A DNA stretch of 64,000 bases from JAWKHR01 sp041394725 (GTDB lineage Bacteria; Acidobacteriota; Vicinamibacteria; Vicinamibacterales; SCN-69-37): NCBI GenBank assembly GCA_041394725.1, contig JAWKHR010000008.1, forward strand, positions 124,001-188,000. Reading direction: 5' to 3'. Positions 8,589 to 16,184 of the stretch are shown here, in pieces. Within the stretch, counting starts at the first letter, position 1; the number at the start of each line of letters is the position of its first letter. The notes under the pieces are model-generated. The model was not told the origin of the DNA and did not search any database. It saw only the letters and a program-made list of their open reading frames with translations. Both the position numbers and the translations under genes were made by a program.

Positions 8589-9971
8589 GTGGCCGGAGCC
8601 ATCGACACCTTCACGAGCGCCCTGTTCCTCTGGGCCGTCGTCCCGATCCTGCTGGGGGGCGGCCTGTTCCTGACGCTGCGGACCGGCGTCGTGCAGATCC
8701 GCCGGCTGCCCGAGGCGTTCCGGGCGATGGTCGCGCCGCAGACCGGCGAGGCCTCGGGCGCGCTGTCGCCGTTCCAGGCGTTCATGACGGCGCTGGCCGC
8801 GTCGGTCGGCACGGGGAACATCGCGGGCGTGGCGACGGCGATCATCACGGGCGGGCCGGGCGCGCTCTTCTGGATCTGGGTCTACGGCTTCGTCGCGACC
8901 TCGATCAAGTTCAGCGAGGCGGTGCTCGGCGTCCGGTTCCGCCAGGTCAATCCCGACCGGACGGTGCAGTCAGGGCCGATGTATTACCTGCGGAACGGCC
9001 TGACGTCGCCGGGCCTCGCCTGGACCTACGCGCTGGTCGCGGGCGTGGCCGCGCTGACGACGACGCCGTTCACGCAGCCGAACTCGATCGCGGTGGCGGT
9101 CAACTACGTCTGGCCGAGCGGCAGCCTGGTGCTGCCGGTCCTCGGCCAGGTGGACCGCACGTCGCTCATCACGGGCCTCGTCGTCGCGACGCTCACGTGG
9201 GCGGTGATCATCGGCGGCATCCGGTCGATCGGCCGCGCCGCGGCGAGCGTGGGGCCGTTGAAGGTCGGGCTGTACCTCGTGGGCGGGCTGGTGGTGATCC
9301 TCACGTTCGCCGACCAGCTGCCGCACGTCTTCGGCCTGGTGTTCTCCGAGGCGCTCTCGCTGCAGTCCGGCCTCGGGTTCGGGATGTTCATCGCGATGCG
9401 CTACGGCATCGCGCGCGGCATCTACGCGAACGAGGCCGGCTACGGCACGGCCGCGGTGGCCTACGGCACCGCGAAGTCGGTGGACCCGACGCAGCAGGGG
9501 CTGCAGGCCGTGATGGAGGTCTTCATCGTCTCGTTCGTCACGGCGACGATCAGCGCGATGACGATCCTCGTGAGCGGGGTGGCCGAGACGTCGATTGCCG
9601 CGCGGGCGGCCGGCGCCGACTACGTCACGAGCACGGCCGCGGTGGCCGACGCGTTCAACGCGGCGGTCCCGGTGGTGGGCGGCTGGGTCGTCGCGTTCTG
9701 CGCGTTCCTGTTCGGCTTCACCACGCTCACGGGCTGGGCGTACTACGGCGAGCAGTTCCTGGAGTACATCTTCGGGCGCCAGGTGACCCTGCCGTACCGC
9801 TGGATCTACTGCCTGCTGATCCCGTTCGGCGCCGTGCTCCGTCCCGAACTCGTCTGGGCCTGGGGCGACATGATGAACGCCTTCCAGGTCTTCCCGAACC
9901 TCATCGGCCTGTTCGGCCTCAGCGGCATCGTCGCGACATACGCTTGGAGCAAGAACACTCGCAAACTTTGA
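8589..9971 (+). CDS. AGCS family sodium:alanine symporter
   Basis: 460-residue inner-membrane transporter with about 11 hydrophobic segments. The AGCS signature is visible: ASVGTGNIAGVATAI (~76), FWIWVYGFVATSIKFSEAVL, SGPMYYLRNGL, RYGIARGIYANEAGYGTAAVA (~271) and a C-terminal YPxxxP-like RWIYCLLIPFGAVL. Members take up alanine or glycine with Na+. The start is GTG with AAGGAG 6 nt upstream. Its final codons run into a palindromic repeat, so the last two residues (KL) are repeat-encoded. Confidence 0.93.
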   Translation: MAGAIDTFTSALFLWAVVPILLGGGLFLTLRTGVVQIRRLPEAFRAMVAPQTGEASGALSPFQAFMTALAASVGTGNIAGVATAIITGGPGALFWIWVYGFVATSIKFSEAVLGVRFRQVNPDRTVQSGPMYYLRNGLTSPGLAWTYALVAGVAALTTTPFTQPNSIAVAVNYVWPSGSLVLPVLGQVDRTSLITGLVVATLTWAVIIGGIRSIGRAAASVGPLKVGLYLVGGLVVILTFADQLPHVFGLVFSEALSLQSGLGFGMFIAMRYGIARGIYANEAGYGTAAVAYGTAKSVDPTQQGLQAVMEVFIVSFVTATISAMTILVSGVAETSIAARAAGADYVTSTAAVADAFNAAVPVVGGWVVAFCAFLFGFTTLTGWAYYGEQFLEYIFGRQVTLPYRWIYCLLIPFGAVLRPELVWAWGDMMNAFQVFPNLIGLFGLSGIVATYAWSKNTRKL

Positions 9972-10004
9972 AGTTCGAAGTTCGAACTTCCAACTTCAAA
10001 GTTT
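9963..10004. repeat. palindrome at the end of the symporter gene, possible terminator
   Basis: A perfect 13-bp inverted repeat (AAACTTTGAAGTT at 9963-9975 and its complement at 9992-10004) encloses a 16-nt loop that itself contains GAAGTTCGAACTTC, a perfect palindrome. It overlaps the symporter stop codon. No T-run follows, so if it ends transcription it is not a classic intrinsic terminator. Its A/T-rich composition is unlike the surroundings, which suggests a mobile repeat unit. Confidence 0.6.
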
Positions 10005-10107
10005 CGCGAGCCGCCGCCCTCGCCGCCCACGGCACGTCGGTCCCGAGCGGCGGCTCCGAGCGGCGGTTCAGATCCTTCGCCCCTTGATCGCCCCCTGATG
10101 CCGGCGC

Positions 10108-10113
10108 TACGAT
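10108..10113 (+). promoter_or_regulatory. candidate -10 element (TACGAT) of mrfA
   Basis: TACGAT ends 7 nt before the ATG at 10121 and overlaps an in-frame ATG at 10112, which argues for the later start and a leaderless mRNA. Confidence 0.35.
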
Positions 10114-10120
10114 GGCCGCC

Positions 10121-12742
10121 ATGTCTTCGCTGCCCGCGCTGACCGGCGACAAGGACCAGTCGCTGGCGGCCCTGCTCGCCCGGCTCGAGGCCCAGCACGA
10201 CGCGGCGGCGCGCGAGGGGGACGAGGACCCGCACGTCACCGCGGTGCGGAAGCTGCCGGCGGTGGCGGCGGAGTTCGCGCCGTTCCCGGCCTCGCTCGAC
10301 CCGCGGCTCGTGCAGGCGTTCGGCGCGCGCGGGATCGCGCAGCCCTACACGCATCAGGCCGAGGCGATCGATCACGCGCTCGGCGGGCGCGACGTCGTCA
10401 TCGTCACGCCGACCGCGTCGGGCAAGACGCTCTGCTACAACGTGCCGGTGCTGCAGGAGATCCTCCGCGACCCCTCGTCGCGCGCGCTCTACCTGTTTCC
10501 GACCAAGGCGCTCGCACAGGACCAGCTGGCCGAGCTGCACCAGATGGCGTCGCTCGTCGGTGCCGAGGGCGGCGGCGACATCGGCGTGTTCACCTACGAC
10601 GGCGACACGCCGCAGGACGCGCGCCGCGCGATCCGCACCCGCGCGCACGTCGTGCTCAGCAACCCGGACATGGTGCACTCGGGCATCCTGCCGCACCATC
10701 CGCGCTGGGCGAAGCTGTTCGAGAACCTGAAGTTCGTCGTCATCGACGAGCTGCACGCCTATCGCGGCGTGTTCGGCAGCCACCTGGCGAACATCATCCG
10801 GCGGCTGCACCGCATCTGCCGGCACTACGGCTCGTCGCCGACGTTCATCTGCTCGTCGGCGACCATCGCGAACCCGCGGGACCTGGCGGAGCGGCTCATC
10901 GGGCGCGAGTTCGCGCTGGTGGACCGCAACGGCGCGCCGCGCGGCGAGAAGTACTTCCTGTTCGTCAACCCGCCGGTCGTGGTGCCGCAGCTCGGCATCC
11001 GGCGGTCGTATCTCGCCGAGACACGCCGGGTCGCGATCGAGTTCCTCAAGCGCGGCCTGCAGCTCATCGTCTTCGCGCAGAGCCGGCTGTCCACCGAGAT
11101 CCTGACGACCTACCTCAAGGACGCGTTCCACGGCCCACCCGGCGCCGCCGACGTGATCCGCGGCTACCGCGGCGGCTACCTGCCGCTGCGCCGGCGCGAG
11201 ATCGAGCGCGGCCTGCGCAGCGGGGAAGTGCGCTGCGTGGTCTCGACGAGCGCGCTCGAACTCGGCATCGACATCGGCGCGCTCGACGTCGCGGTGATGG
11301 CCGGGTACCCCGGCACGATTGCCGCGACCTGGCAGCGCGCCGGACGCGCGGGGCGGCGTTCGGGCCGGTCCGCCGCGGTCTTCGTCGCCTCGTCGGCGCC
11401 CATCGACCAGTTCGTCGTCCGGCACCCCGAGTACTTCTTTGACGCCTCGCCCGAACACGCGCTGGTCAACCCGGACAACCTGCACATCCTGCTCGACCAC
11501 GTGAAGTGCGCGGCCTTCGAGCTGCCGTTCACCGACGAGGAGGGGTTCGGCACGATCAACGTGCAGGAGGTGCTGGCCGTGCTCGCCGAGGACGGTTTCG
11601 TGCAGCCGGTGGATGGCCAGTGGCAGTGGACCCACGAGTCGTACCCGGCCGACGCGGTGAGCCTCCGGTCGGTGACCTCCGACAACTTCGTCGTCGTGGA
11701 CACGACAGACGGCGAGCGCGTGATCGGCGAGACCGACTTCACGAGTGGCCCGTCCACGCTGCACGAGAAGGCGATCTACATCGTCGAGGGCCGGCTGTTC
11801 CAGGTGGACCGCTTCGACTTCGAGGGCCGCAAGGCCTACGTCAGCAGCGTCGAGTGCGACTACTACACGGATGCGATCACCTACACGAAGGTGACGATCC
11901 TGGAAACCTTCGAGGAAGGTCCTGAGGGTCCCAGGGGCCCAGGGTCCCAGGGTTCGGGGTCCCAGGGTTCGGCGAACCAGGGTGCGGGGAGCGGGATTGG
12001 TCGGGACGTCGGGGCGCTGGCGGCGGGGCTCGAGGAGGACGCGAGGGCCGAAGGCCGGGCGCCGGGCGCCGACGAGCGTGCCCTGGGCACCCAACGCCGA
12101 ACGCCGAACGCCGACGCGCACGTCCCCCCAGTGCCCAGTGCCCAACGCCCGGTGCCGGCTCTCAAGGCGCACGGCGAGGTGCACGTCGTCTCGCGCGTGG
12201 TCGGATTCAAGAAGATCAAGTTCTACACGAACGAGAACGTCGGCTCGGGTGAGCTGGACCTGCCCGAGCAGCAGATGCACACGACGTCGTACTGGCTGAC
12301 CATCCCGCGGGAGATCCTCGCGGGGCTGCCGTACGGCACCGCGGACAAGCGCGACGGGGTGATCGGCCTCGCGCACGCGATGCGCAACGTCGCGCCGCTG
12401 CTCCTGATGTGCGACGCCCATGATCTGGGACTGTCCGTGGATGGCGTGAGCCTCGAGGGCGGCAGCCGGATGGGCGGCGTCGCGCGAGGCGAGGCGCCGG
12501 AGCTCTCGGCCGAGCCGGTCGTCTTCCTCTACGACAACTATCCCGGCGGCATCGGGTTCAGCGAGCCGCTGTACGGCATGCACGAGGCGCTGATCGATCG
12601 CACACGCGAGCTGATCGACGGCTGCCCGTGCCAGTCCGGGTGCCCGTCGTGCGTGGGCCCGGAAGGCGCGACGGGCCCGCTGGCCAAGTCGGTGGCCTCG
12701 CACCTGCTCGAACTGCTCGCCGCGCCCGAGGTGCCCGCCTGA
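10121..12742 (+). CDS. mrfA: DEAD/DEAH-box repair helicase, MrfA (YprA) type
   Basis: About 873 residues; 3'-5' DNA helicase of the MrfA/YprA family, which in Bacillus repairs mitomycin damage with the nuclease MrfB. Visible are Walker A TPTASGKTLCYN (~97), VVIDELHAYRG (DEAH-like box, ~206), SSATIANP (motif III), the C-terminal helicase core QRAGRAGRRSG, and the terminal metal-binding cluster CPCQSGCPSCVGP. Residues ~600-680 are a Gly/Pro/Gln-rich insert that corresponds exactly to GGTCCCAGGG- and GCCGAACGCC-type repeats; after it the conserved domain (VHVVSRVVGFKKIKF) resumes in frame. An ATG at 10112 is an alternative start. mrfB follows after 2 nt. Confidence 0.9.
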   Translation: MSSLPALTGDKDQSLAALLARLEAQHDAAAREGDEDPHVTAVRKLPAVAAEFAPFPASLDPRLVQAFGARGIAQPYTHQAEAIDHALGGRDVVIVTPTASGKTLCYNVPVLQEILRDPSSRALYLFPTKALAQDQLAELHQMASLVGAEGGGDIGVFTYDGDTPQDARRAIRTRAHVVLSNPDMVHSGILPHHPRWAKLFENLKFVVIDELHAYRGVFGSHLANIIRRLHRICRHYGSSPTFICSSATIANPRDLAERLIGREFALVDRNGAPRGEKYFLFVNPPVVVPQLGIRRSYLAETRRVAIEFLKRGLQLIVFAQSRLSTEILTTYLKDAFHGPPGAADVIRGYRGGYLPLRRREIERGLRSGEVRCVVSTSALELGIDIGALDVAVMAGYPGTIAATWQRAGRAGRRSGRSAAVFVASSAPIDQFVVRHPEYFFDASPEHALVNPDNLHILLDHVKCAAFELPFTDEEGFGTINVQEVLAVLAEDGFVQPVDGQWQWTHESYPADAVSLRSVTSDNFVVVDTTDGERVIGETDFTSGPSTLHEKAIYIVEGRLFQVDRFDFEGRKAYVSSVECDYYTDAITYTKVTILETFEEGPEGPRGPGSQGSGSQGSANQGAGSGIGRDVGALAAGLEEDARAEGRAPGADERALGTQRRTPNADAHVPPVPSAQRPVPALKAHGEVHVVSRVVGFKKIKFYTNENVGSGELDLPEQQMHTTSYWLTIPREILAGLPYGTADKRDGVIGLAHAMRNVAPLLLMCDAHDLGLSVDGVSLEGGSRMGGVARGEAPELSAEPVVFLYDNYPGGIGFSEPLYGMHEALIDRTRELIDGCPCQSGCPSCVGPEGATGPLAKSVASHLLELLAAPEVPA
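11918..12160. repeat. repeat block inserted within the mrfA reading frame
   Basis: From 11918 the sequence is a run of GGTCCCAGGG/GGTTCGGGG units, then after a short mixed stretch GCCGAACGCC units (near 12090) and finally CAGTGCCCAGTGCCC units (near 12130). The same three unit types recur in non-coding DNA at 15.5, 16.1, 17.5, 34.5 and 37.9 kb. Here the block keeps the reading frame and is translated as a low-complexity linker. Confidence 0.8.
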
Positions 12743-12744
12743 CC

Positions 12745-14136
12745 ATGCGCGACCTGGCCTCGCGGCTCCGCGCCATCGTCAGGGAAGGAAAAAGACACCG
12801 GGAGTCTTTTTCGCCGGACGACCCCGAAAAAGACTCCCGGTGTCTTTTGTCCTCCGCGGAGGACATTGGCGGCGCGCTGCCGCTCGACGCCGAGGCGGTC
12901 GCCCGGGCGCTCGGCGGGGAGGTCCGGCAGGAACGGAGCGGCGCCTTCATCCAGGTCGACCGCACCTGGGACGCGACCGACTTTCACGGGTCGCGTCGCG
13001 TGTCGTCGTTCGCGATCGCCCGGGACGCGCCGGTCGGTCTGTTCGATCCTCGCCTCGCGGAGGTGGCGGACTGGCCGCGCCGGCCTGTCTTCTTCGACAT
13101 CGAGACCACGGGCCTGAGCGGCGGCGCCGGCACGGTCGCGTTTCTGGTGGGCTGCGGGTGGTTCGAGGACGACGGCTTCCGCGTCCGGCAGTTCCTGCTC
13201 ACCGGGCCGGCCAGCGAACCGGCGATGCTCGACGCGCTCGGCGAGCTCTTCGACGAGGCCTCGCTCCTCGTGACGTACAACGGCCGCACGTTCGACGTGC
13301 CGACGATGGAGACGCGCTGGGCATTCCATCGTCGCCCCAGCCCGGCCGACGAGCTGCCGCACTTCGACATGCTGCCGGCCGCCAGGCGTCTGTGGGGCCG
13401 CCGCGCGCCGCGCGGCGCCGGCGCCTCGTCGGGGCTGCGTGATGGCGGCGGCAGTGGCGGCGACGAGGCCGGCTGCAGCCTCACCGCGCTCGAGCGATCC
13501 GTGCTCCGGTTCCACCGTGTCGGCGACGTGCCCGGCTTCGAGATTCCGGTCCGCTATTTCCAGTTCCTGCGGACCGGCCACGCCGAGGCCGTGCGCGGCG
13601 TGCTCGAGCACAACCAGTACGACCTGGTCTCGCTCGCCGCGGTCACCGCGCACGCGTTGCAGATGGCCGCCGACGGCCCGGAGACCTGCCGCGAGGCCAT
13701 CGAGCAGGGCGGCCTCGGGCGCCTCTACGAGCGCGCGGGAGACCTCGCGCGCGCGGAGCGTGCCTTCGTGCTCGCGGCCGAATCGGACGACGTGGAGGTG
13801 GCGGCGCACGCCCTGGCGCGGCTGGGCGTGCTGTGGCGGCGAGCCGGGCGTCACGGCGAGGCGGCCGGGGCGTGGCAGCGGGTGCTGCGGCTGGCCGAGC
13901 GGCGCCTGTGGCTGCGCCCGCTCGCGCGCCGCGCGGCCGAGGCGCTCGCCATCCATCACGAGCACCGCGCCGGCGATCCGGACACGGCACGCGGCTACGC
14001 CGAGGCGCTCCGGCGCGACGCGTCGGGGCGCGCCGCCGAGGACGCGCGCCATCGCCTCGCCCGGCTCGATCGCAAGATCAAGTCGGCCGGAGACACGAAG
14101 GGCGGCCCGTCGGCCGCCCAGCTGTTCGAGTCGTAG
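12745..14136 (+). CDS. mrfB: RNase H-like exonuclease, MrfB (YprB) type, with TPR tail
   Basis: 463 residues. A DEDD/RNase H-like nuclease domain begins at about residue 110: FFDIETTGLSGGAGT (DxE), LLVTYNGRTFDVP, HFDMLPAARRLW, then HNQYDLVSLAAV (late Asp). This matches YprB/MrfB, the 3'-5' exonuclease partner of MrfA, and the gene starts 2 nt after mrfA, as in Bacillus. The last ~150 residues are TPR-like helices. Odd: codons ~15-35 are encoded by a REPIN palindrome (12789-12848) yet stay in frame. An alternative start downstream of the palindrome is possible, since the conserved part begins later. Confidence 0.87.
   Translation: MRDLASRLRAIVREGKRHRESFSPDDPEKDSRCLLSSAEDIGGALPLDAEAVARALGGEVRQERSGAFIQVDRTWDATDFHGSRRVSSFAIARDAPVGLFDPRLAEVADWPRRPVFFDIETTGLSGGAGTVAFLVGCGWFEDDGFRVRQFLLTGPASEPAMLDALGELFDEASLLVTYNGRTFDVPTMETRWAFHRRPSPADELPHFDMLPAARRLWGRRAPRGAGASSGLRDGGGSGGDEAGCSLTALERSVLRFHRVGDVPGFEIPVRYFQFLRTGHAEAVRGVLEHNQYDLVSLAAVTAHALQMAADGPETCREAIEQGGLGRLYERAGDLARAERAFVLAAESDDVEVAAHALARLGVLWRRAGRHGEAAGAWQRVLRLAERRLWLRPLARRAAEALAIHHEHRAGDPDTARGYAEALRRDASGRAAEDARHRLARLDRKIKSAGDTKGGPSAAQLFES
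12789..12848. repeat. REPIN copy A, inside mrfB
   Basis: Two inverted arms, AAAAAGACACCGGGAGTCTTT(TT) at 12789-12811 and its complement at 12827-12848, separated by 15 nt. Each arm can itself fold (AAAGAC/GTCTTT). The arms share the core GACACCGGGAGTCTTTT with the two elements that flank the transposase at 27.8 and 28.5 kb. Confidence 0.85.
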
Positions 14137-14143
14137 GGGCGCC

Positions 14144-14422
14144 TCAGGCGCCCGCGTGGTCCTTGCGCTTCGCGGCCTTGGCCGCCTTGTTGGCCTTCGC
14201 GGTCTCGCGCACGCTCGCGGCGGTCTGCGCGCCGAAGCGCTTCGTGAACCGCTCGACGCGGCCCTCGGTGTCGATCAGCTTCTGGCGGCCGGTGAAGAAG
14301 GGATGGCACGCGCTGCAGATCTCGAGGTGCAGTTCGTTCTTGGTCGAGCGCGTCTTGAAGGTGTTGCCGCACGCGCAGCGCACTTCGACTTCTTCGTACT
14401 TGGGATGAATGCCGGGCTTCAC
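14144..14422 (-). CDS. rpmE: 50S ribosomal protein L31
   Basis: 92 residues. Opens VKPGIHPKYEEVEVRCACGN and continues with LEICSACHPFFTGRQKLIDTEGRVERF, the L31 signature. The cysteine pairs CAC and CSAC mark the zinc-binding (C+) form. The tail KANKAAKAAKRKDHAGA is a basic extension. The start is the GTG at 14422, with AAGGAG upstream; the longer open frame lacks support. A TATACT hexamer 32 nt upstream is a likely -10 box. Confidence 0.95.
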   Translation of the reverse strand: MKPGIHPKYEEVEVRCACGNTFKTRSTKNELHLEICSACHPFFTGRQKLIDTEGRVERFTKRFGAQTAASVRETAKANKAAKAAKRKDHAGA

Positions 14423-14454
14423 TCTGTGCTCCTTCAGGGGCCTGCCAAAACACC

Positions 14455-14460
14455 AGTATA
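14455..14460 (-). promoter_or_regulatory. candidate -10 element (TATACT) of rpmE
   Basis: TATACT on the minus strand lies 32 nt upstream of the rpmE GTG, leaving room for the AAGGAG ribosome binding site. No convincing -35 was found. Confidence 0.4.
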
Positions 14461-14558
14461 AGGGAAGACCCTCGAAACTTGGATGCCCGAGCGGCAATCG
14501 GGGGTACGGCTCGTCTGTTGGCGTCCTTGCAAGTCGTTGATGGAGAAGGCCTTGATGG

Positions 14559-15509
14559 CTACGCGTCCCTCCGGTGGACGCGAAGCCGATCCAGCAACGC
14601 GGCCGGGAGCGACCGCCCGTCGCTCACCGCGAGATTGGCCTCGACGTGGCGCGGACGACGCATGCCCGGGATGACGGTCGTCACGTCCGGGCTGGCGAGC
14701 ACGAACCGCAGCGCGAGCTCCGGCATCGTCATGCCGGCGGGGACGTCGCGGGCGAGCGCGTCCACGCGGTCGAGCGCCTCGTCGAGCTTCGGCGCCGCGA
14801 AATAGCTGTTGCGGAAGTCGCCCTCGGGCCACGTCTGGCCGCGCCGCAGCGTGCCGGTGAGCGAGCCCTCGTCGAACGGCACGCGCGCGATGACCGCGAC
14901 GTCGAGCTCGCGGCAGAGCGGGAACAGGTCGTCGGCGGCGCCCTGGTCGAAGACGTTGTAGACGACCTGGACGGCGTCCACGACGCCGGTGCGGAGCGCG
15001 CGCTCGACGCCGTAGGGCCGCCGCCGGCCGACGCTGATCCCGAACGCGCGGATGAGTCCCTCGCGCTTGAGATCCTCCACCGCGCGTACCCACCGGTCGT
15101 CGTCGGTCCAGGCGTCGGTCCAGACGTGGAACTGCTGCAGATCGACGGAGGACAGGCCCAGGTGTTCCAGGCTCTGCTCGGTGGCGGCGCGGATGTGATC
15201 GGGCGGAAACGCCTCGTCGAGCGGGTCGGCCGGGTCGGCGGGCCACTTGCGGTTCTTCGGCGGGATCTTGGTCGCGATGCGGAGTGGCGCGTCGCGATGC
15301 CGCGCGAGCACCGCGCCCAGGAGCTGTTCGCTCTTGCCGTCCCCGTAGGCGAGGGCCGTGTCGAAGAAGGTGCAGCCGAGGGTGATCGATCGCTCGATCG
15401 CCCTCTGCGACTCGTCGTCGTCCGACTCGGTCCAGCCGCCCATGCCCCAGAGGCCGTGGCCGATCTCGGAGACGGGCCAGGCGAGGCGGCCGAAGGTCCG
15501 TGTGCGCAT
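14559..15509 (-). CDS. aldo/keto reductase
   Basis: 316 residues, TIM-barrel NADPH oxidoreductase. The catalytic and structural blocks are visible: GCTFFDTALAYGDGKSE (Asp and Tyr of the tetrad), RIATKIPPKN (Lys), LQQFHVWTDAW (His position) and the C-terminal ALRFVLASPDVTTVIPGMRRP. The MRTRTFGRLAWPVSEIGHG start fits the family, and a TACAAT hexamer lies 6 nt upstream. This is the single-domain group related to Gfo-neighbouring and YajO-like reductases; the substrate is unknown. The upstream region is full of repeats. Confidence 0.9.
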   Translation of the reverse strand: MRTRTFGRLAWPVSEIGHGLWGMGGWTESDDDESQRAIERSITLGCTFFDTALAYGDGKSEQLLGAVLARHRDAPLRIATKIPPKNRKWPADPADPLDEAFPPDHIRAATEQSLEHLGLSSVDLQQFHVWTDAWTDDDRWVRAVEDLKREGLIRAFGISVGRRRPYGVERALRTGVVDAVQVVYNVFDQGAADDLFPLCRELDVAVIARVPFDEGSLTGTLRRGQTWPEGDFRNSYFAAPKLDEALDRVDALARDVPAGMTMPELALRFVLASPDVTTVIPGMRRPRHVEANLAVSDGRSLPAALLDRLRVHRRDA

Positions 15510-15515
15510 TCGGCG

Positions 15516-15521
15516 ATTGTA
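15516..15521 (-). promoter_or_regulatory. candidate -10 element (TACAAT) of the aldo/keto reductase gene
   Basis: TACAAT ends 6 nt before the ATG at 15509 with no ribosome binding site between, the leaderless spacing seen at other genes here. Confidence 0.4.
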
Positions 15522-15530
15522 CAGAGATCG

Positions 15531-15665
15531 GGCGTTGGGCACTGGGCACTGGGCCCTGGGGAGATCGCGTCGGCGCTCGGCTTTCGGCGAGGTGGGATCG
15601 GGTCGGCTCTCGGCGAGGGTGATTAGGTCGGCTTTCGGCTCTGGGCGTTCGGCGTTCGGGTAACG
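15531..15665. repeat. G-rich short-unit repeat block
   Basis: Begins with GGGCACTGGGCACTGGG and goes on with several TCGGCGCTCGGCTTTCGGCG-type units to GGCGTTCGGCGTTCGGG. It is the complement of units at 12.1 and 17.5-17.7 kb. It separates the aldo/keto reductase promoter from the PadR promoter. Confidence 0.75.
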
Positions 15666-15684
15666 GGCTGGCGTTCGGCCGGGC

Positions 15685-15715
15685 TTGACGCTATTACGTA
15701 TTGCGTAGTATTACG
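15685..15715 (+). promoter_or_regulatory. candidate promoter and operator of padR gene 1
   Basis: TTGACG (15685-15690) and TATTAC (15709-15714) with an 18-nt spacer form a plausible -35/-10 pair. TATTACG occurs twice, at 15692 and 15709, and TACG/CGTA dyads lie between, as expected of a site where the PadR product could repress its own gene. Confidence 0.5.
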
Positions 15716-15743
15716 TTCGGCGAAGCATGGAGCGGTTCTCCCC

Positions 15744-16082
15744 ATGACGCGCAAGCGACAATCGCCGGCCCCTTCGCTCAACGACCTCGGCCGCTTTTCG
15801 GAGCCGGCGTTGTACATCCTCATCTCGCTGGCCGACGAGCCGAAGCATGGCTACGCGATGACGCGGGACATCGAGGTCATGACGGGGCAGCGGCTGGGGC
15901 CGGGGACGCTCTACGGCGCGATTGCGCGCCTCGAGGAGCGGAAGTGGATCGAGCCGTTGCCCGCCGAGGACCGCCGCCGGCCGTATCGGCTGACGGGTGC
16001 CGGACAGCGAGTCCTCGAGGCGCGTCTCGAGGCCCTGCGGACGGTGACGCGGATCGGGCGGGAACGGTTGCAGAGGGCGTGA
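15744..16082 (+). CDS. PadR family transcriptional regulator
   Basis: 112 residues, a single PadR winged-helix domain. ALYILISLADEPKHGYAMTRDIE is the helix pair at the start of the fold, GTLYGAIARLEERKWIEPL is the recognition helix region, and RRPYRLTGAGQRVLEARLE is the wing and dimer helix. Such regulators usually repress the operon they open. The two membrane-protein genes that follow on the same strand are the likely targets. The A/T-rich upstream region carries repeated TATTACG. Confidence 0.92.
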   Translation: MTRKRQSPAPSLNDLGRFSEPALYILISLADEPKHGYAMTRDIEVMTGQRLGPGTLYGAIARLEERKWIEPLPAEDRRRPYRLTGAGQRVLEARLEALRTVTRIGRERLQRA

Positions 16083-16083
16083 A

Positions 16084-16160
16084 GGGTCCTGAGGGTCCCC
16101 AAGGTCCCCCGGGTCCCCAGGGTTCGGAGGGGCCTGGGGGCCCAGGAGTTCGGAGGGCCG
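16084..16160. repeat. GGTCCCC-type repeat block
   Basis: Starts at the padR stop codon: GGGTCCTGAGGGTCCCCAAGG and further GGGTCCCC/GGGTTCGGAGG units. The opening GGTCCTGAGGGTCCC is shared with the copy inside mrfA at 11918. Confidence 0.75.
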
Positions 16161-16184
16161 GAGGGGACGTGCAGGGAGCCGTTG

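Noticed and set aside
14423..14558. Attachment site or integrase-related sequence between rpmE and the aldo/keto reductase gene
   Set aside because: The sequence has a promoter for rpmE and no repeat or tRNA fragment.
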